DNA of 63,586 nt from an uncultured candidate division WPS-2 bacterium (GCA_937927945.1 CALEYW010000074.1:1-63586); one strand, 5' to 3'. Shown: positions 25,218 through 34,520, counted from the first letter of the stretch. Made by a program: numbers and translations. The notes: generated by a model from the letters alone, not told the origin.

Positions 25218-25937
25218 TCAGACGCCCAGGTAGGCTTTCTTCACCTGCGGATCGTCGAGGAGTTGCGCCGATGGGCCGCTGAGCGTGACCCGGCCGGTTT
25301 CGAGGACGTAGGCGCGCGAGCTGACCTCGAGCGCCGTCTGCACGTCCTGCTCGACGATGAGGATCGAAACGCCGGTCGCGTGGATCCGCGCGAGGATCTC
25401 GATCAGCTGATCGACCAGTACCGGCGCGAGGCCGAGCGACATCTCGTCGATCAGCAGCATCTTCGGCCGCGCCATCAGTGCGCGGCCGATCGCGACCTGC
25501 TGCTGCTCACCCCCGGAGAGGCGGCCGGCCAAGTAGTCGTAGCGCTCGCGCAGGCGTGGCAGCATCGCGAGGATCTTCTCCAAGTCGGCGTCGACTTCGC
25601 GATCGCGGCGCAGGTACGCGCCCATCCGCAGATTGTCTTCGACCGAGAGCGACCCGAACAGCCGCCGTCCCTGCGGCACTTGGACGACCCCGGCGCTCAC
25701 GACCCGGTCGGGTTCGAGCCCGCTCATCACCGCGCTGCCGTAGCGTACCCCGCCGCTCCACGTGTTGACGATTCCGCTGACCGCGCCGAGCAGCGTGGAC
25801 TTGCCCGCGCCGTTCGAACCGATCAGCGCGACGATCTCGCCGGGTTCGACCCGCAGCGAGACGTCCCACAGCACTTGCGTGTCGCCGTAGCCGGCGCTCA
25901 GCTCTTCGATGACGAGCGCGTTTGCGGTCGCGTTCAC
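25218..25937 (-). CDS. livF: Branched-chain amino-acid ABC importer, ATPase LivF
   Basis: 239 residues from a GTG at 25937 that overlaps the LivG stop (GTGA). Walker A GSNGAGKS, the Q-loop, the signature LSGGEQQQVAIGRAL, Walker B LLIDEMSLGLAP and the switch His region (IVEQDV, where His is replaced by Gln as usual in LivF) are all present. The short length and VPQGRRLFGSLSVEDNL segment separate LivF from LivG. It is the last of five importer genes transcribed together. Confidence 0.93.
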   Translation of the reverse strand: MNATANALVIEELSAGYGDTQVLWDVSLRVEPGEIVALIGSNGAGKSTLLGAVSGIVNTWSGGVRYGSAVMSGLEPDRVVSAGVVQVPQGRRLFGSLSVEDNLRMGAYLRRDREVDADLEKILAMLPRLRERYDYLAGRLSGGEQQQVAIGRALMARPKMLLIDEMSLGLAPVLVDQLIEILARIHATGVSILIVEQDVQTALEVSSRAYVLETGRVTLSGPSAQLLDDPQVKKAYLGV

Positions 25938-26749
25938 GCGCCGGCCTCCGGCGGCTGCAGGCGCGCCGCTTCGATTCGCTCCGCTTCGATCACCGCGAGC
26001 TGCTCCTGGCGCTTCACCCAGCGCGAGCCCAAGTATGCTTCGATCACCTGCGGCGAGCCGAGGACGTCGGCCGGCGCGCCCTGCGCGATCTTGCGGCCCT
26101 CGGCGAGCACGACGATGCTGGTCGAGATCGAGACGATCGCTTTCATCAGATGCTCGACGACAATCAGCGTCACGCCGCGCGCGTTCACCGAGCGCAGGAG
26201 ATCCAAGGCTTCCTCGACCTCGGTCGCGTTGAGGCCGGCCATCACCTCGTCGAGCAGCAGAACGTCGGGATCGAGCGCGAGGGCCTTGGCGACTTCGAGA
26301 CGCTTGCGATCGGGGATGGTCAGGTCGCTGGCGGGCCGCTCGGCGACGCGCGCGAGGCCGACGACCTCGAGCAGTTCTTGGGCGCGCTCGAACGAGGCGC
26401 GGGTCGAGCGCTTCGCTCCGTAGCGGCCGTACATCGCGCCGACCGCGACGTTCTCGCGCACGCTCAGGCTCGCGAACGGCTTGACGATTTGAAACGTCCG
26501 CGCGATCCCCAGATGGCACACGTCGTGCGTCGCGACGTCGGCGATGCGCTTCCCGCCGTAGGTCACCTCGCCGGCGGTCGGCTTGTAGACGCCGCTGATC
26601 ACGTTCATCAGCGTCGTCTTGCCGGAACCGTTCGGTCCGATCAAGCCGAGCACCGAGCCGCGCTCGACGTCGAACGAAACCTCACTCAGCGCCCAGAGTC
26701 CGCCGAAGCGCATCCCGACGTTCGAGATGCGCAGTGCGACCTCGCTCAT
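25934..26749 (-). CDS. livG: Branched-chain amino-acid ABC importer, ATPase LivG
   Basis: 271 residues. Walker A GPNGSGKTT, signature-region ASDLTIPDRKRLEVAKALAL (the degenerate signature usual in LivG), Walker B LLLDEVMAGLN and switch region VVEHLMKAI. It begins SEVALRISNVGMRFGGLWALS, typical of LivG. Seven bases separate its start from the LivM stop. It would form the nucleotide-binding heterodimer with LivF. Confidence 0.93.
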   Translation of the reverse strand: MSEVALRISNVGMRFGGLWALSEVSFDVERGSVLGLIGPNGSGKTTLMNVISGVYKPTAGEVTYGGKRIADVATHDVCHLGIARTFQIVKPFASLSVRENVAVGAMYGRYGAKRSTRASFERAQELLEVVGLARVAERPASDLTIPDRKRLEVAKALALDPDVLLLDEVMAGLNATEVEEALDLLRSVNARGVTLIVVEHLMKAIVSISTSIVVLAEGRKIAQGAPADVLGSPQVIEAYLGSRWVKRQEQLAVIEAERIEAARLQPPEAGA

Positions 26750-26756
26750 CGTCCGG

Positions 26757-27749
26757 TCACGCCTTGTAGACCGAGAGGCTCTTGAGCCACGCGCGCGCGC
26801 CGCCGCGCAGGCCGAACAACCAGACCAAACCGCGCGGCAACAGCAGGACGATCAGCACGATCATCGCGCCGAAGAACAGGGTGTGCGCCTTCACGAAGAA
26901 GCGCTGCAGCAATTCGTTCGCCCCGGCCAGCAGCAAGGCGCCGATGAACGGGCCCGCAACGGTGCCGATCCCGCCCAGGATCGTCATCGCGATCGGGAAG
27001 ACGTTGGAGTCGATGGCGAACGTGATCGACGGGTCGATGAAGCCGTTCGCCGGGGCGAACACGGCGCCCGCCGCGCCGGCCATCATCGCGCCGATCGTCC
27101 AGGCGACGATCTTGTAGCGGGTCGCCGAGATGCCGAGCACCGCGGCCGCATCCTCGTTCTCGCGGATCGCGACGAACGCGTAGCCGAGTTTCGAGCGCGC
27201 GATGAAATACGTGCCGAGCATCGAGCCGAGCGCCACCAGCCACATCGCGTAGTAATAGATCGAAAAGTGGGCTTCGTCGACCTGATGCAGTGCGAGCCCG
27301 CCGGTTCCCCCCAGCGCGTCCAAGTTCGCGATGATGTCGGTGACGGCTAGCGCCACGCCGAGCGTCGCGATCGCGAAGTAGTGTCCTTTGAGGCGCAGCA
27401 CCGGAAAGCCGACGATGGCGGCGAACACGGCGCTGACCGCCATCGCAAGGAGAACGTAGAGCAGCAGGTTGTCGACGCCGTGGGTCGCGAGGATCGCCGA
27501 GCAGTACGCGCCGATGCCGAAGAACGCGACGTTCCCGAACGAGACGTAGCCGGTGTATCCGCCGATCAGGTTCCAACCGTACGCCATCGCGGCGTACATC
27601 AGGATGTTGCGGAACACCAGCTCGATGTATCCGTTGTGGGTGAGCGGTATCGCCAGCAGCAGCGCCATCAGCGCGAGCACGACCGCAAAGGCGATCGGAT
27701 TGCCGGTGATGCCGCCCAAGCCGATCCGTTTGAGGGTGGCGGGGTTCAC
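26757..27749 (-). CDS. livM: Branched-chain amino-acid ABC importer, permease LivM
   Basis: 330 residues from a GTG at 27749 overlapping the LivH stop; the much longer open frame upstream is a shadow of LivH. There are about eight to nine hydrophobic segments. The conserved permease motifs GWNLIGGYTGYVSFGNVAFFGIGAYCSAIL and RENEDAAAVLGI are present; the latter is the coupling loop that contacts the ATPases. The C-terminal GGIGTVAGPFIGA block is also typical. Confidence 0.92.
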   Translation of the reverse strand: MNPATLKRIGLGGITGNPIAFAVVLALMALLLAIPLTHNGYIELVFRNILMYAAMAYGWNLIGGYTGYVSFGNVAFFGIGAYCSAILATHGVDNLLLYVLLAMAVSAVFAAIVGFPVLRLKGHYFAIATLGVALAVTDIIANLDALGGTGGLALHQVDEAHFSIYYYAMWLVALGSMLGTYFIARSKLGYAFVAIRENEDAAAVLGISATRYKIVAWTIGAMMAGAAGAVFAPANGFIDPSITFAIDSNVFPIAMTILGGIGTVAGPFIGALLLAGANELLQRFFVKAHTLFFGAMIVLIVLLLPRGLVWLFGLRGGARAWLKSLSVYKA

Positions 27750-28639
27750 GCGGTCGCTTTCCCCATGATCCCGGTCGGGCGCACGATCAGCACGATCAAG
27801 AGCACGACGAGGGCGATGGCATCCTGCAGTCCGGAACCGCTGATGTGCTGGCCGCCGACCGTGACGTCGATCTGCGTCGCGAAGGCCTCCACGATCCCGT
27901 ACACCAGGCCGCCGACGAGTGCGCCCGGCACCGACCCGAGGCCGCCCAGGACGCAGACGACGAACGCCTTGACGAGAAACAGATCTCCCATCGACGGGTT
28001 CAGCGCGTACGAAAGCGAGATCAGCGTCCCCGCGACGCCTGCCAGCCCCGCGCCGAGGCCGAACACGATCGCGTAGATCTCGGTCACCCGCACGCCGGAG
28101 AGCTGGGCGGCACCGATATCCATCGAGGTTGCGCGGATCGCCCGGCCCGTCCTCGAGCGGGTGAGCCACAATTGCATCACGCCGGTGATCGCCAGTGCGG
28201 CGAGGAGCGTGAACAGTTTCGCCCACGGGACCGTGACGTCACCGAGAGTGAAGTTCGCGCCGGAATACGCCGTCGTCACGCCGCGCGTGTCGCCCGTCCA
28301 CACGTTGAGCGCGATGTTGACGATCAGCAGCGAGAGCCCGAACGTGAGCAGGAACGTGGTGAGCACGGGCGCGCGCGCGACCCAGTTCATGATGAACCGC
28401 TGGATCAGGTAGCCGAGCGCGAACAGCAGCACGAACGAGACCGGCAGCGAGAGGAACGGATCGACGTGGAAGCTCGTGAAGAGCTGGTACGTCGTATACG
28501 CCCCGAGCATGATGAACGCCCCGTGCGCGAGGTTGATGATGTTCATGATGCCCCACACCAGCGAGAATCCCAGCGCGACGACCGCCAGAATTCCGCCGGC
28601 GAGGATCCCGTTGACGAGATCCTGCGCTATGAGATGCAC
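27746..28639 (-). CDS. livH: Branched-chain amino-acid ABC importer, permease LivH
   Basis: 297 residues, with eight or so membrane segments and the LivH hallmarks VNGILAGGILAVVALGFSLVWGIMN at the start, the cytoplasmic coupling loop RATSMDIGAAQLSGV and the C-terminal VVCVLGGLGSVPGALVGG. It starts seven bases after the binding-protein stop. It pairs with LivM to form the channel. Confidence 0.93.
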   Translation of the reverse strand: MHLIAQDLVNGILAGGILAVVALGFSLVWGIMNIINLAHGAFIMLGAYTTYQLFTSFHVDPFLSLPVSFVLLFALGYLIQRFIMNWVARAPVLTTFLLTFGLSLLIVNIALNVWTGDTRGVTTAYSGANFTLGDVTVPWAKLFTLLAALAITGVMQLWLTRSRTGRAIRATSMDIGAAQLSGVRVTEIYAIVFGLGAGLAGVAGTLISLSYALNPSMGDLFLVKAFVVCVLGGLGSVPGALVGGLVYGIVEAFATQIDVTVGGQHISGSGLQDAIALVVLLIVLIVRPTGIMGKATA

Positions 28640-28646
28640 GCTGCTG

Positions 28647-29873
28647 CTATCGCTGGCCCCACGGCGGCGTCGGGTACTTGGGCTTTCCGTCCGCGGTGAA
28701 CTGCGGCCACACCGTCGTGAGGCGGCCGTTCTGGATCTGGTTGACGACCATCGGCTTGTACACGTTGAGACCGCGGCTGTCGAACTTGAGGATGCCGTAG
28801 AACGTCGTCACGTCGAGCTTCGCCAGCGCGTCGCGCACCTTGGCGGGGTCGAGCGAGCCCGCCCGTTCGATCGCGTACTGGAACGCCAAGCACGCGGCGC
28901 TCGATTCGGCGTTGTGATAGTCGGCGCGGTGATGGTAGGTCGAGTCGATCGCCTTCGCGTACTCGCGGGCGCTCCTGTAGAACCCGGGCGATCCGTGATA
29001 CTTCACAGCATCGGACCACTGCGCGCCGCCGAATACGTCGTTGGCGTCCTTGCCGAGCGAGTTCGCGAAGTCGGGGGTGTCGGGGCCGACCGAATAGCCG
29101 TACGCCTTCGCCTGGACGTTCTGTTCTTTGAGGCCCTTCTGCACGAGCAGCGCGTCCTGCAGATGGCCGGCGTTGAGGATGACGTCAGGATTGGTCTGCT
29201 TGAGCGCCGAGATGATCGAAGAGACGTCGGTCGCCGTGTCGGGATACTTGTTGCTGTAGACGACCTTCATCCCGTGCGCGGTCGCGTAGGCGGCCGCACC
29301 CGCGGCGACTTCCTGCGAGAAGGCATCGCTCGCCGCGGTGATCGCGACGGTCTGCGCGGGCGGCTTCTCCGAGCGGGCCATGTCGAGGATTCCTTCGAGA
29401 TAGCGCTTTGCCGGCGAGAGGACGCCGAACGTGTACTTGAAGCCCTGGTTGAAGATCTTCTCGGCCGCGCCGTTGCCTTCGACCATCGGGATCTTCTTGC
29501 GCTCGGCGATCTGCGCGACGGTGAAACTCGTCCCCGAGCCGTAAGGCCCGAGCAGGAAGTTCACGTGGTCCTGATCGATCAGCCGCTCGGCCAGCTGCGC
29601 CGAGGTGTCGTTCTTCGACTCGTCGTCGTAGTACTTGATCTCGACCTTATACGTCTTGCCGCCGACCTTGATTCCGCCGTGGGCGTTGACGTAGTTCTTC
29701 CAGAGGTCGTAGCCCTCTTGGGTGAGATGACCTTCCTTCGTCAGGTTCCCGGTCAACGAGACCGGCGAACCGAAGACGATCGTGTCGTCGGACGCGGACA
29801 CGGGGGCGGACGGTGCGGCGAGCGACACGCAAAGCGCGAACGCACCCAAGGCTGCCGTAAGACGGAGCTTCAT
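28647..29873 (-). CDS. ABC importer periplasmic amino-acid binding protein (LivK-like)
   Basis: 408 residues from the ATG at 29873, which has a GGAGG ribosome-binding site 12 bases upstream. A signal peptide (KLRLTAALGAFALCVSLAAPSAPVSA) leads into a type I periplasmic-binding fold: IVFGSPVSLTGNLTKEGH, LGPYGSGTSFTVAQIAER, VAITAASDAFSQEVAAG and a C-terminal YHNAESSAACLAFQYAIERAG. The family binds branched-chain amino acids, amides, urea or aromatic compounds; the ligand cannot be told from sequence alone. It is the first gene of the importer operon, 110 bases downstream of trpA. Confidence 0.9.
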   Translation of the reverse strand: MKLRLTAALGAFALCVSLAAPSAPVSASDDTIVFGSPVSLTGNLTKEGHLTQEGYDLWKNYVNAHGGIKVGGKTYKVEIKYYDDESKNDTSAQLAERLIDQDHVNFLLGPYGSGTSFTVAQIAERKKIPMVEGNGAAEKIFNQGFKYTFGVLSPAKRYLEGILDMARSEKPPAQTVAITAASDAFSQEVAAGAAAYATAHGMKVVYSNKYPDTATDVSSIISALKQTNPDVILNAGHLQDALLVQKGLKEQNVQAKAYGYSVGPDTPDFANSLGKDANDVFGGAQWSDAVKYHGSPGFYRSAREYAKAIDSTYHHRADYHNAESSAACLAFQYAIERAGSLDPAKVRDALAKLDVTTFYGILKFDSRGLNVYKPMVVNQIQNGRLTTVWPQFTADGKPKYPTPPWGQR

Positions 29874-29983
29874 AGAGCGAGACCTCCGGAGGAACAAAAC
29901 TACGTCGGCCGATGCGCCTTGCCGGAAACGATTCCTGCTAAAAGTCGCAGCGGCGGCGCAACTTGATGCTTCCCTCGCTTGCG

Positions 29984-30796
29984 TCAGCCGCGCACCGGCA
30001 GCGCGTCGCGCAGGCTGCGCGCGTACGCGCCGGCCCGCCGCGCCGCTTCCGCTCCGCGGCTGCCGGCGTAGGCATCGATCAACGCGCTGCCGACGATAAC
30101 GGCGTCGGCCACGGCGCCGACCGCCGCCGCGTGCGCTGGCGTCGAGATCCCGAATCCGACCGCCAGCGGCAGTGCCGTCGCGGGGCGCAAGCGGGCGACC
30201 GACGCGGCGGCCCACCCGACGTCGGGCTCGCGCCGCGCGCCGGTGACGCCGAGCCGCGAGACGAGGTAGACGAAGCCGCTCGAGGCCTCGGCGATGCGAG
30301 CGGCTCGCTCCGGCGGCGTCGTAGGCGCGATCAGCAACGGGATCGCGAGGCCGGCCGCGCGCAACGGCGGACCGAATGCCGCTAGCTCCTCCAGCGGTAC
30401 GTCGGGGACGATCGCACCGACGGCGCCCGAGGCGGCTGCCTCGCGCGCGAACCGCTCGACACCGTACCGGTCGATCGGGTTGAGGTAGGTGAAGTACAGG
30501 ATCGGCGCCGCTCCGCGTTCGCGCGCCTCGGCCGCGATGGCGATGGCGTCGGCCATCTTCGTTCCGCCGCCGAGCGCGCGCTGCGCCGCGGCTGCGATCG
30601 TCGGGCCGTCGGCCAGCGGGTCGCCGTACGGGATGCCCAGCTCGATCAAGTCGACGCCGGCTGCCGTGAGCGCATCGATCACCGCCAAGGTCGTCGCCCG
30701 GTCGGGGTCGCCGGCGACGACATAGGCGATCAGCGCCGCGCGGCGCTCCGTGCGCGCGCGCGCAAATACGGTATCGAACTCGCCGCTTGCGATCAT
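29984..30796 (-). CDS. trpA: Tryptophan synthase alpha subunit
   Basis: 270 residues. The catalytic glutamate lies in LIELGIPYGDPLADGP and the catalytic aspartate in AYVVAGDPDRAT; the typical PILYFTYLNPIDRYG and GFVYLVSRLGVTGAR segments (the usual F/Y near the active site) are present. It splits indole-3-glycerol phosphate into indole and glyceraldehyde 3-phosphate and passes indole to TrpB. It overlaps trpB by four bases (ATGA), so the two subunits are translationally coupled. Confidence 0.97.
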   Translation of the reverse strand: MIASGEFDTVFARARTERRAALIAYVVAGDPDRATTLAVIDALTAAGVDLIELGIPYGDPLADGPTIAAAAQRALGGGTKMADAIAIAAEARERGAAPILYFTYLNPIDRYGVERFAREAAASGAVGAIVPDVPLEELAAFGPPLRAAGLAIPLLIAPTTPPERAARIAEASSGFVYLVSRLGVTGARREPDVGWAAASVARLRPATALPLAVGFGISTPAHAAAVGAVADAVIVGSALIDAYAGSRGAEAARRAGAYARSLRDALPVRG

Positions 30797-31992
30797 GGCT
30801 GGTTCTCCCCGTCGAGCGCGGCGACCGTGCGCACGTCCTTGTCACCGCGGCCGCTCAGGTTCACCAGCACGAGACCGCCCGGACCGCGCTCCGTGGCGAG
30901 CCGTTGCGCGAAAGCGATCGCGTGCGCGGACTCGAGCGCCGGCACGATCCCTTCGCGGCGCGCGGTGTGGTGGAACGCCGCGAGCGCCTCCGCGTCGTCG
31001 ATGGCGACGTACTGCGCGCGACCGCTGTCCTTGAGGTACGCATGTTCCGGGCCGACGCCGGGATAGTCGAGCCCGGCGCTGACGGAGTGCGTGTCGAGCA
31101 CTTGGCCCTCATCATCCTGCAGGACGTAACTGCGCGAGCCGTGTAGCACGCCCACCGATCCGGCGTTGAGCGAAGCTGCGGTGTCGGCCGCCTGCAGGCC
31201 GTGACCTGCGGCTTCCACGCCCCACAAGCGGACGTCCGAGTCGTCGACGAAGCCGCGGAAAATTCCCATCGCGTTCGACCCGCCGCCGACGCACGCGACG
31301 ACGTCGCTGGGCAGCCGCCCGTAGCGTTCGAGCACCTGGGCGCGCGCCTCCACGCCGATCACTTTTTGGAATTCGCGCACGAGATACGGATACGGGTGCG
31401 CGCCGACGACCGATCCGATCACGTAAAAGGTGTCCTCGACGCGGGCGGCCCACTCGCGAAACGCTTCGTTCGTCGCGTCCTTGAGCGTGCGCGTGCCGCT
31501 GCCCACGGGATGGACGCTCGCGCCGAGCAGCTTCATCAGGTAGACGTTGAGGGCCTGACGCTCGACGTCGACCTCGCCCATGTAGACGTCGACCTGCATC
31601 CCGAGCTTCGCACCGATCGTCGCCGTCGCGACGCCGTGTTGTCCCGCGCCGGTCTCCGCGATCAGCCGGCGCTTCCCCATGCGCCGCGCGAGCAGCGCTT
31701 GTCCAACCGTATTGTTGATCTTGTGGGCGCCGGTATGGTTGGTGTCTTCGCGTTTGAACACGATCGGTGCGTGCGGACCGTCGACGAGCCGCTCGGCGTG
31801 ATAGATCGGCGACGGCCGCCCGACGTAGTCGCGCAGCAAGATCTCCATCTCGGCCCAAAACGCCGGGTCGGCAAAGGCTTCGCTCGTTGCGCGTTCGAGC
31901 TGCGCGAGCGCCTCGACCAGCACTTCGGGGACGAAGACGCCGCCGAACCGGCCGAAGTAGCCGCGCGCGTCGGGAAGCTGCAGGTTAGCCAT
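30793..31992 (-). CDS. trpB: Tryptophan synthase beta subunit
   Basis: 399 residues. The PLP lysine is in HTGAHKINNTVGQALLA, the phosphate-binding loop is GGGSNAMG, and the ETGAGQHGVATAT motif lines the indole tunnel. It joins indole and serine to make tryptophan. It begins FGRFGGVFVPEVL, as in the standard TrpB1. Its start lies eight bases inside the beta-lactamase-like gene, which is unusual because in most operons trpF or trpC precedes it directly. Confidence 0.97.
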   Translation of the reverse strand: MANLQLPDARGYFGRFGGVFVPEVLVEALAQLERATSEAFADPAFWAEMEILLRDYVGRPSPIYHAERLVDGPHAPIVFKREDTNHTGAHKINNTVGQALLARRMGKRRLIAETGAGQHGVATATIGAKLGMQVDVYMGEVDVERQALNVYLMKLLGASVHPVGSGTRTLKDATNEAFREWAARVEDTFYVIGSVVGAHPYPYLVREFQKVIGVEARAQVLERYGRLPSDVVACVGGGSNAMGIFRGFVDDSDVRLWGVEAAGHGLQAADTAASLNAGSVGVLHGSRSYVLQDDEGQVLDTHSVSAGLDYPGVGPEHAYLKDSGRAQYVAIDDAEALAAFHHTARREGIVPALESAHAIAFAQRLATERGPGGLVLVNLSGRGDKDVRTVAALDGENQP

Positions 31993-33031
31993 GAGTGTCG
32001 TGCATTTCGTTGGAGAGGAGTTTGAGGCCGAGGTCGTCGAGCGTCATGTCCGCGAACCCCAGCCCGACGTTCGAAAGCACGACGACCGCTTCATCGCGCG
32101 ACGGAACCGCGCCCAGGAACGCGATCGAGCCGTAGCTGGAGCCGCTGGCCCACACCGCACCGCTCGCCCGGTCGACCATCCAGCCCAGACCGATTCCCGT
32201 ATTCGGTCCCGCGCCAGCGGTCGGCGTCGATGCGAGGCGCGCATCCTGCGCGAGCGGACCGTTCTCGTGCTGGAAGAGCGTCCCCGCGAAGTTGAGCAGG
32301 TCGGCGGCGGTCGAACGGACGCCGCCTTCGGGGGCGAATGCATTCCAGCGCCACGGAGCAACCGGCGTACCCGAGATCGCGCGCTCCGGAATGATCTGAT
32401 CGTCCGCCGTCGAGTCGGCCGTCGTGTCGGGCATGTCGAGCGGAACGAACACCCGGTTGCGTACGAGCTCGGCGTACGGCGTTCCGGTACGATCCGCCAG
32501 CAGCATCCCGAGCAGGGCGAAATCGACGTTCGAGGGCTCGTATCGCGTTCCGGGATCGGCGGTCGGGCGCGCGGCGTTGACGAGCTCGATCAGCGCGGCG
32601 CGATCGTACGGCGCGTACGGCTGCACCGCTTCGTGCAAGGGCAAGCGCGGCAATCCCGAGTGATGGGTGGCGAGGTCGCGAAACGTGATGTGCTTGCCGT
32701 TCGGGACCGGCGGGTGCAGGGGGGGGCGCGCGCGCTCGTCGATCCCTTCGTCGAGCCGCAGCTCGCCGCGCCGCACCGCGTCGGCGAGAAGGGTTCCGGT
32801 GATCGCTTCGGTGATCGAACCGATCTCGAACCGCGTCTTCGCAGCCACCCGGGGACCGCCACGGGCGAAGATGACCTGAACCTCGGCGCGGGACCCGATC
32901 CGCCGGCCGATGACGATGACGCTGCCCGGCACTTTTCCCAGCCGCTTTCGCAACGCCAGGTCCACGTCGGGCGAGATCGCCGGAAACGCTTGCGCTTGGG
33001 CGACGATCGCCGGCGGCGGAGCCTCCGTCAT
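31985..33031 (-). CDS. Serine beta-lactamase-fold protein lacking catalytic residues, inside the trp operon
   Basis: 348 residues with a class C beta-lactamase/esterase layout: FEIGSITEAITGTLLADAVRRG near 68-89, THHSGLP near 122-128, PGTRYEPSNVDFALLG near 160-174 and PEGGVRSTAADLLNF. The SxxK nucleophile motif reads S72-I-T-E75, so the catalytic lysine is a glutamate (GAA codon). The YxN tyrosine position is proline (P166-S-N168), and the His/Lys-x-Gly motif near the end reads WASGSSYG. No signal peptide is seen. It is probably catalytically dead. It overlaps trpF by four bases and trpB by eight, so it is fully embedded in the operon. Confidence 0.8.
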   Translation of the reverse strand: MTEAPPPAIVAQAQAFPAISPDVDLALRKRLGKVPGSVIVIGRRIGSRAEVQVIFARGGPRVAAKTRFEIGSITEAITGTLLADAVRRGELRLDEGIDERARPPLHPPVPNGKHITFRDLATHHSGLPRLPLHEAVQPYAPYDRAALIELVNAARPTADPGTRYEPSNVDFALLGMLLADRTGTPYAELVRNRVFVPLDMPDTTADSTADDQIIPERAISGTPVAPWRWNAFAPEGGVRSTAADLLNFAGTLFQHENGPLAQDARLASTPTAGAGPNTGIGLGWMVDRASGAVWASGSSYGSIAFLGAVPSRDEAVVVLSNVGLGFADMTLDDLGLKLLSNEMHDTHG

Positions 33032-33675
33032 GCAAGCAGCGTCGCGTCGGCGTCGCGCACCGCGTCGACGAACGCGCGCACTTTGAGCGGATCCTTGCGG
33101 CCGTCGGTTTCGACCCCGCTGCGTACGTCGACCGCGTAGGGCCGCGCGGCGCGCACGCAGGCGCCGACGTTCTCGGGCGTCAGACCGCCGCTGATGACGA
33201 CGGTGCGCGAACCGCGCAGGCGCTGCACGTCGTCCCAGGCGAACGTGCGGCCGGTACCGCCGCTGCTCCCGTCATCGCCTGCGGTATCGAACAACCAGGT
33301 CGCGTGTGCGAACGGCCGCGCGAACGCGTCGAACTCCTCGCGCGTCGTCGCACGATCGCCGCGCATCGGGAAAGCCTTCAGATACGGTCCGGCCGCGAAC
33401 GCTTCGCAGACGTCGGCCGGTTCGTCGCCGTGGAACTGCGGGATCGCGCCGAGCTTGAGCGCCTCGTCGACCAGCGACGCCGGCGGATCGACGAATACGG
33501 CGACCAGTCCGACGAGCGCGGGGAGGCTCTCGGCGATCGCTTTGAGCCGGTCGATGCCGACTCGCCGCGGCGAACGCTCGGCGAGGATGACGCCGACCGC
33601 GTCGGCTCCCGCGTCGACCGCGGCCGCGGCGTCCGCGATGCTCGTGCAGCCGCAGATCTTGACCCGGGTCCGCAC
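33028..33675 (-). CDS. trpF: Phosphoribosylanthranilate isomerase
   Basis: 215 residues, a short TIM barrel. The N-terminal catalytic cysteine lies in RVKICGCTS and the C-terminal catalytic aspartate region is YAVDVRSGVE, followed by GRKDPLKVRAFVDAVR. It performs the Amadori rearrangement of phosphoribosylanthranilate. The start is a GTG at 33675 that shares one base with the trpC stop, and the stop overlaps the start of the beta-lactamase-like gene. Confidence 0.96.
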   Translation of the reverse strand: MRTRVKICGCTSIADAAAAVDAGADAVGVILAERSPRRVGIDRLKAIAESLPALVGLVAVFVDPPASLVDEALKLGAIPQFHGDEPADVCEAFAAGPYLKAFPMRGDRATTREEFDAFARPFAHATWLFDTAGDDGSSGGTGRTFAWDDVQRLRGSRTVVISGGLTPENVGACVRAARPYAVDVRSGVETDGRKDPLKVRAFVDAVRDADATLLA

Positions 33676-34520
33676 TACGCCGGCGTCATGTTCTTGCGAG
33701 CGGGTCCTGCACTTGTCGCCCCTGCGGAGCCGGTCGAATGGCCCTTGAGGGCGCGAATCGCCTGGCCTTTGTCGTCGGCGCGCATCAGCGATTCGCCGAC
33801 GAGCACGCCGCGCGCGCCCTGCGCGACGAGGCGCCGCACGTCGTCCTGCGACTTCACGCCGCTCTCGCTGATCACGACCGCGTCGTTCGGCACGAGCGGC
33901 AGCAGGTCTTCGGTCACCGCGAGATCGGTCTCGAACGTGTGCAGGTTGCGGTTGTTGATCCCCAGCAAGCGCGCACCGGCCGCCAGCGCGCGGCGAAGCT
34001 CGTCCTCGGTGTGCACTTCGACCAGCACGCCGAGATCGTACCGGCGCGCCTCATCGATGATCTCCAACAGCTCCGCGTCGGTCAGCCCGGCGACGATCGC
34101 CAGCACGGCGTCGGCGCCGTACGCCGCCGACTGGACGACCTCGTAGCGCGAGCGCAGAAAATCTTTGCGCAAGATCGGCAGCGACGACGCCGTGCGAGCG
34201 ACGTCGAGATAGGCCAAATCCCCGAGGAAGTGGTCGGCTTCGGTCAGCACGCTGATCGCGTCGGCGCCCGCCGCTTCGTACTCGCGCGCGATCTGGGCAG
34301 GATCCAGCTTCGGCACGATGATGCCGACCGACGGCGACGCCCGTTTGATCTCCGCGATGATCGCCGGGCCGGCGGCCGCCGAGAGTGCCGCGCGAAACGC
34401 GCGCCGTTCGGTGCGGCGCGCTTCGGCGCGCGCGCGCAACTCCCCGATCGGCTCGCGCGCCTCGTCGGCCGCCCGCGCGATCGCCTTGGCCGCGTAGAGT
34501 CTTTCCAGCATGTCGCTCAT
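33675..34520 (-). CDS. trpC: Indole-3-glycerol phosphate synthase
   Basis: 281 residues. The catalytic lysines and glutamates lie in AEIKRASPSVGII and ILRKDFLRSRYEVVQSAAYGADAVLAI, with LGINNRNLHTFETDL and VISESGVKSQDDV completing the barrel. It ring-closes the CdRP intermediate to indole-3-glycerol phosphate. The C-terminal tail of about 20 residues (STGSAGATSAGPARKN) is longer than usual. The start overlaps trpD by four bases and the stop shares one base with trpF. Confidence 0.96.
   Translation of the reverse strand: MSDMLERLYAAKAIARAADEAREPIGELRARAEARRTERRAFRAALSAAAGPAIIAEIKRASPSVGIIVPKLDPAQIAREYEAAGADAISVLTEADHFLGDLAYLDVARTASSLPILRKDFLRSRYEVVQSAAYGADAVLAIVAGLTDAELLEIIDEARRYDLGVLVEVHTEDELRRALAAGARLLGINNRNLHTFETDLAVTEDLLPLVPNDAVVISESGVKSQDDVRRLVAQGARGVLVGESLMRADDKGQAIRALKGHSTGSAGATSAGPARKNMTPA

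Noticed and set aside
27750..28226. An extra 160-residue N-terminus for LivM
   Set aside because: It overlaps LivH in another frame and has no membrane character; the GTG at 27749 gives a standard LivM.
29874..30845. An extra 320-residue N-terminus for the importer binding protein
   Set aside because: It runs opposite frame to trpA, and the true ATG at 29873 has both a ribosome-binding site and a signal peptide.
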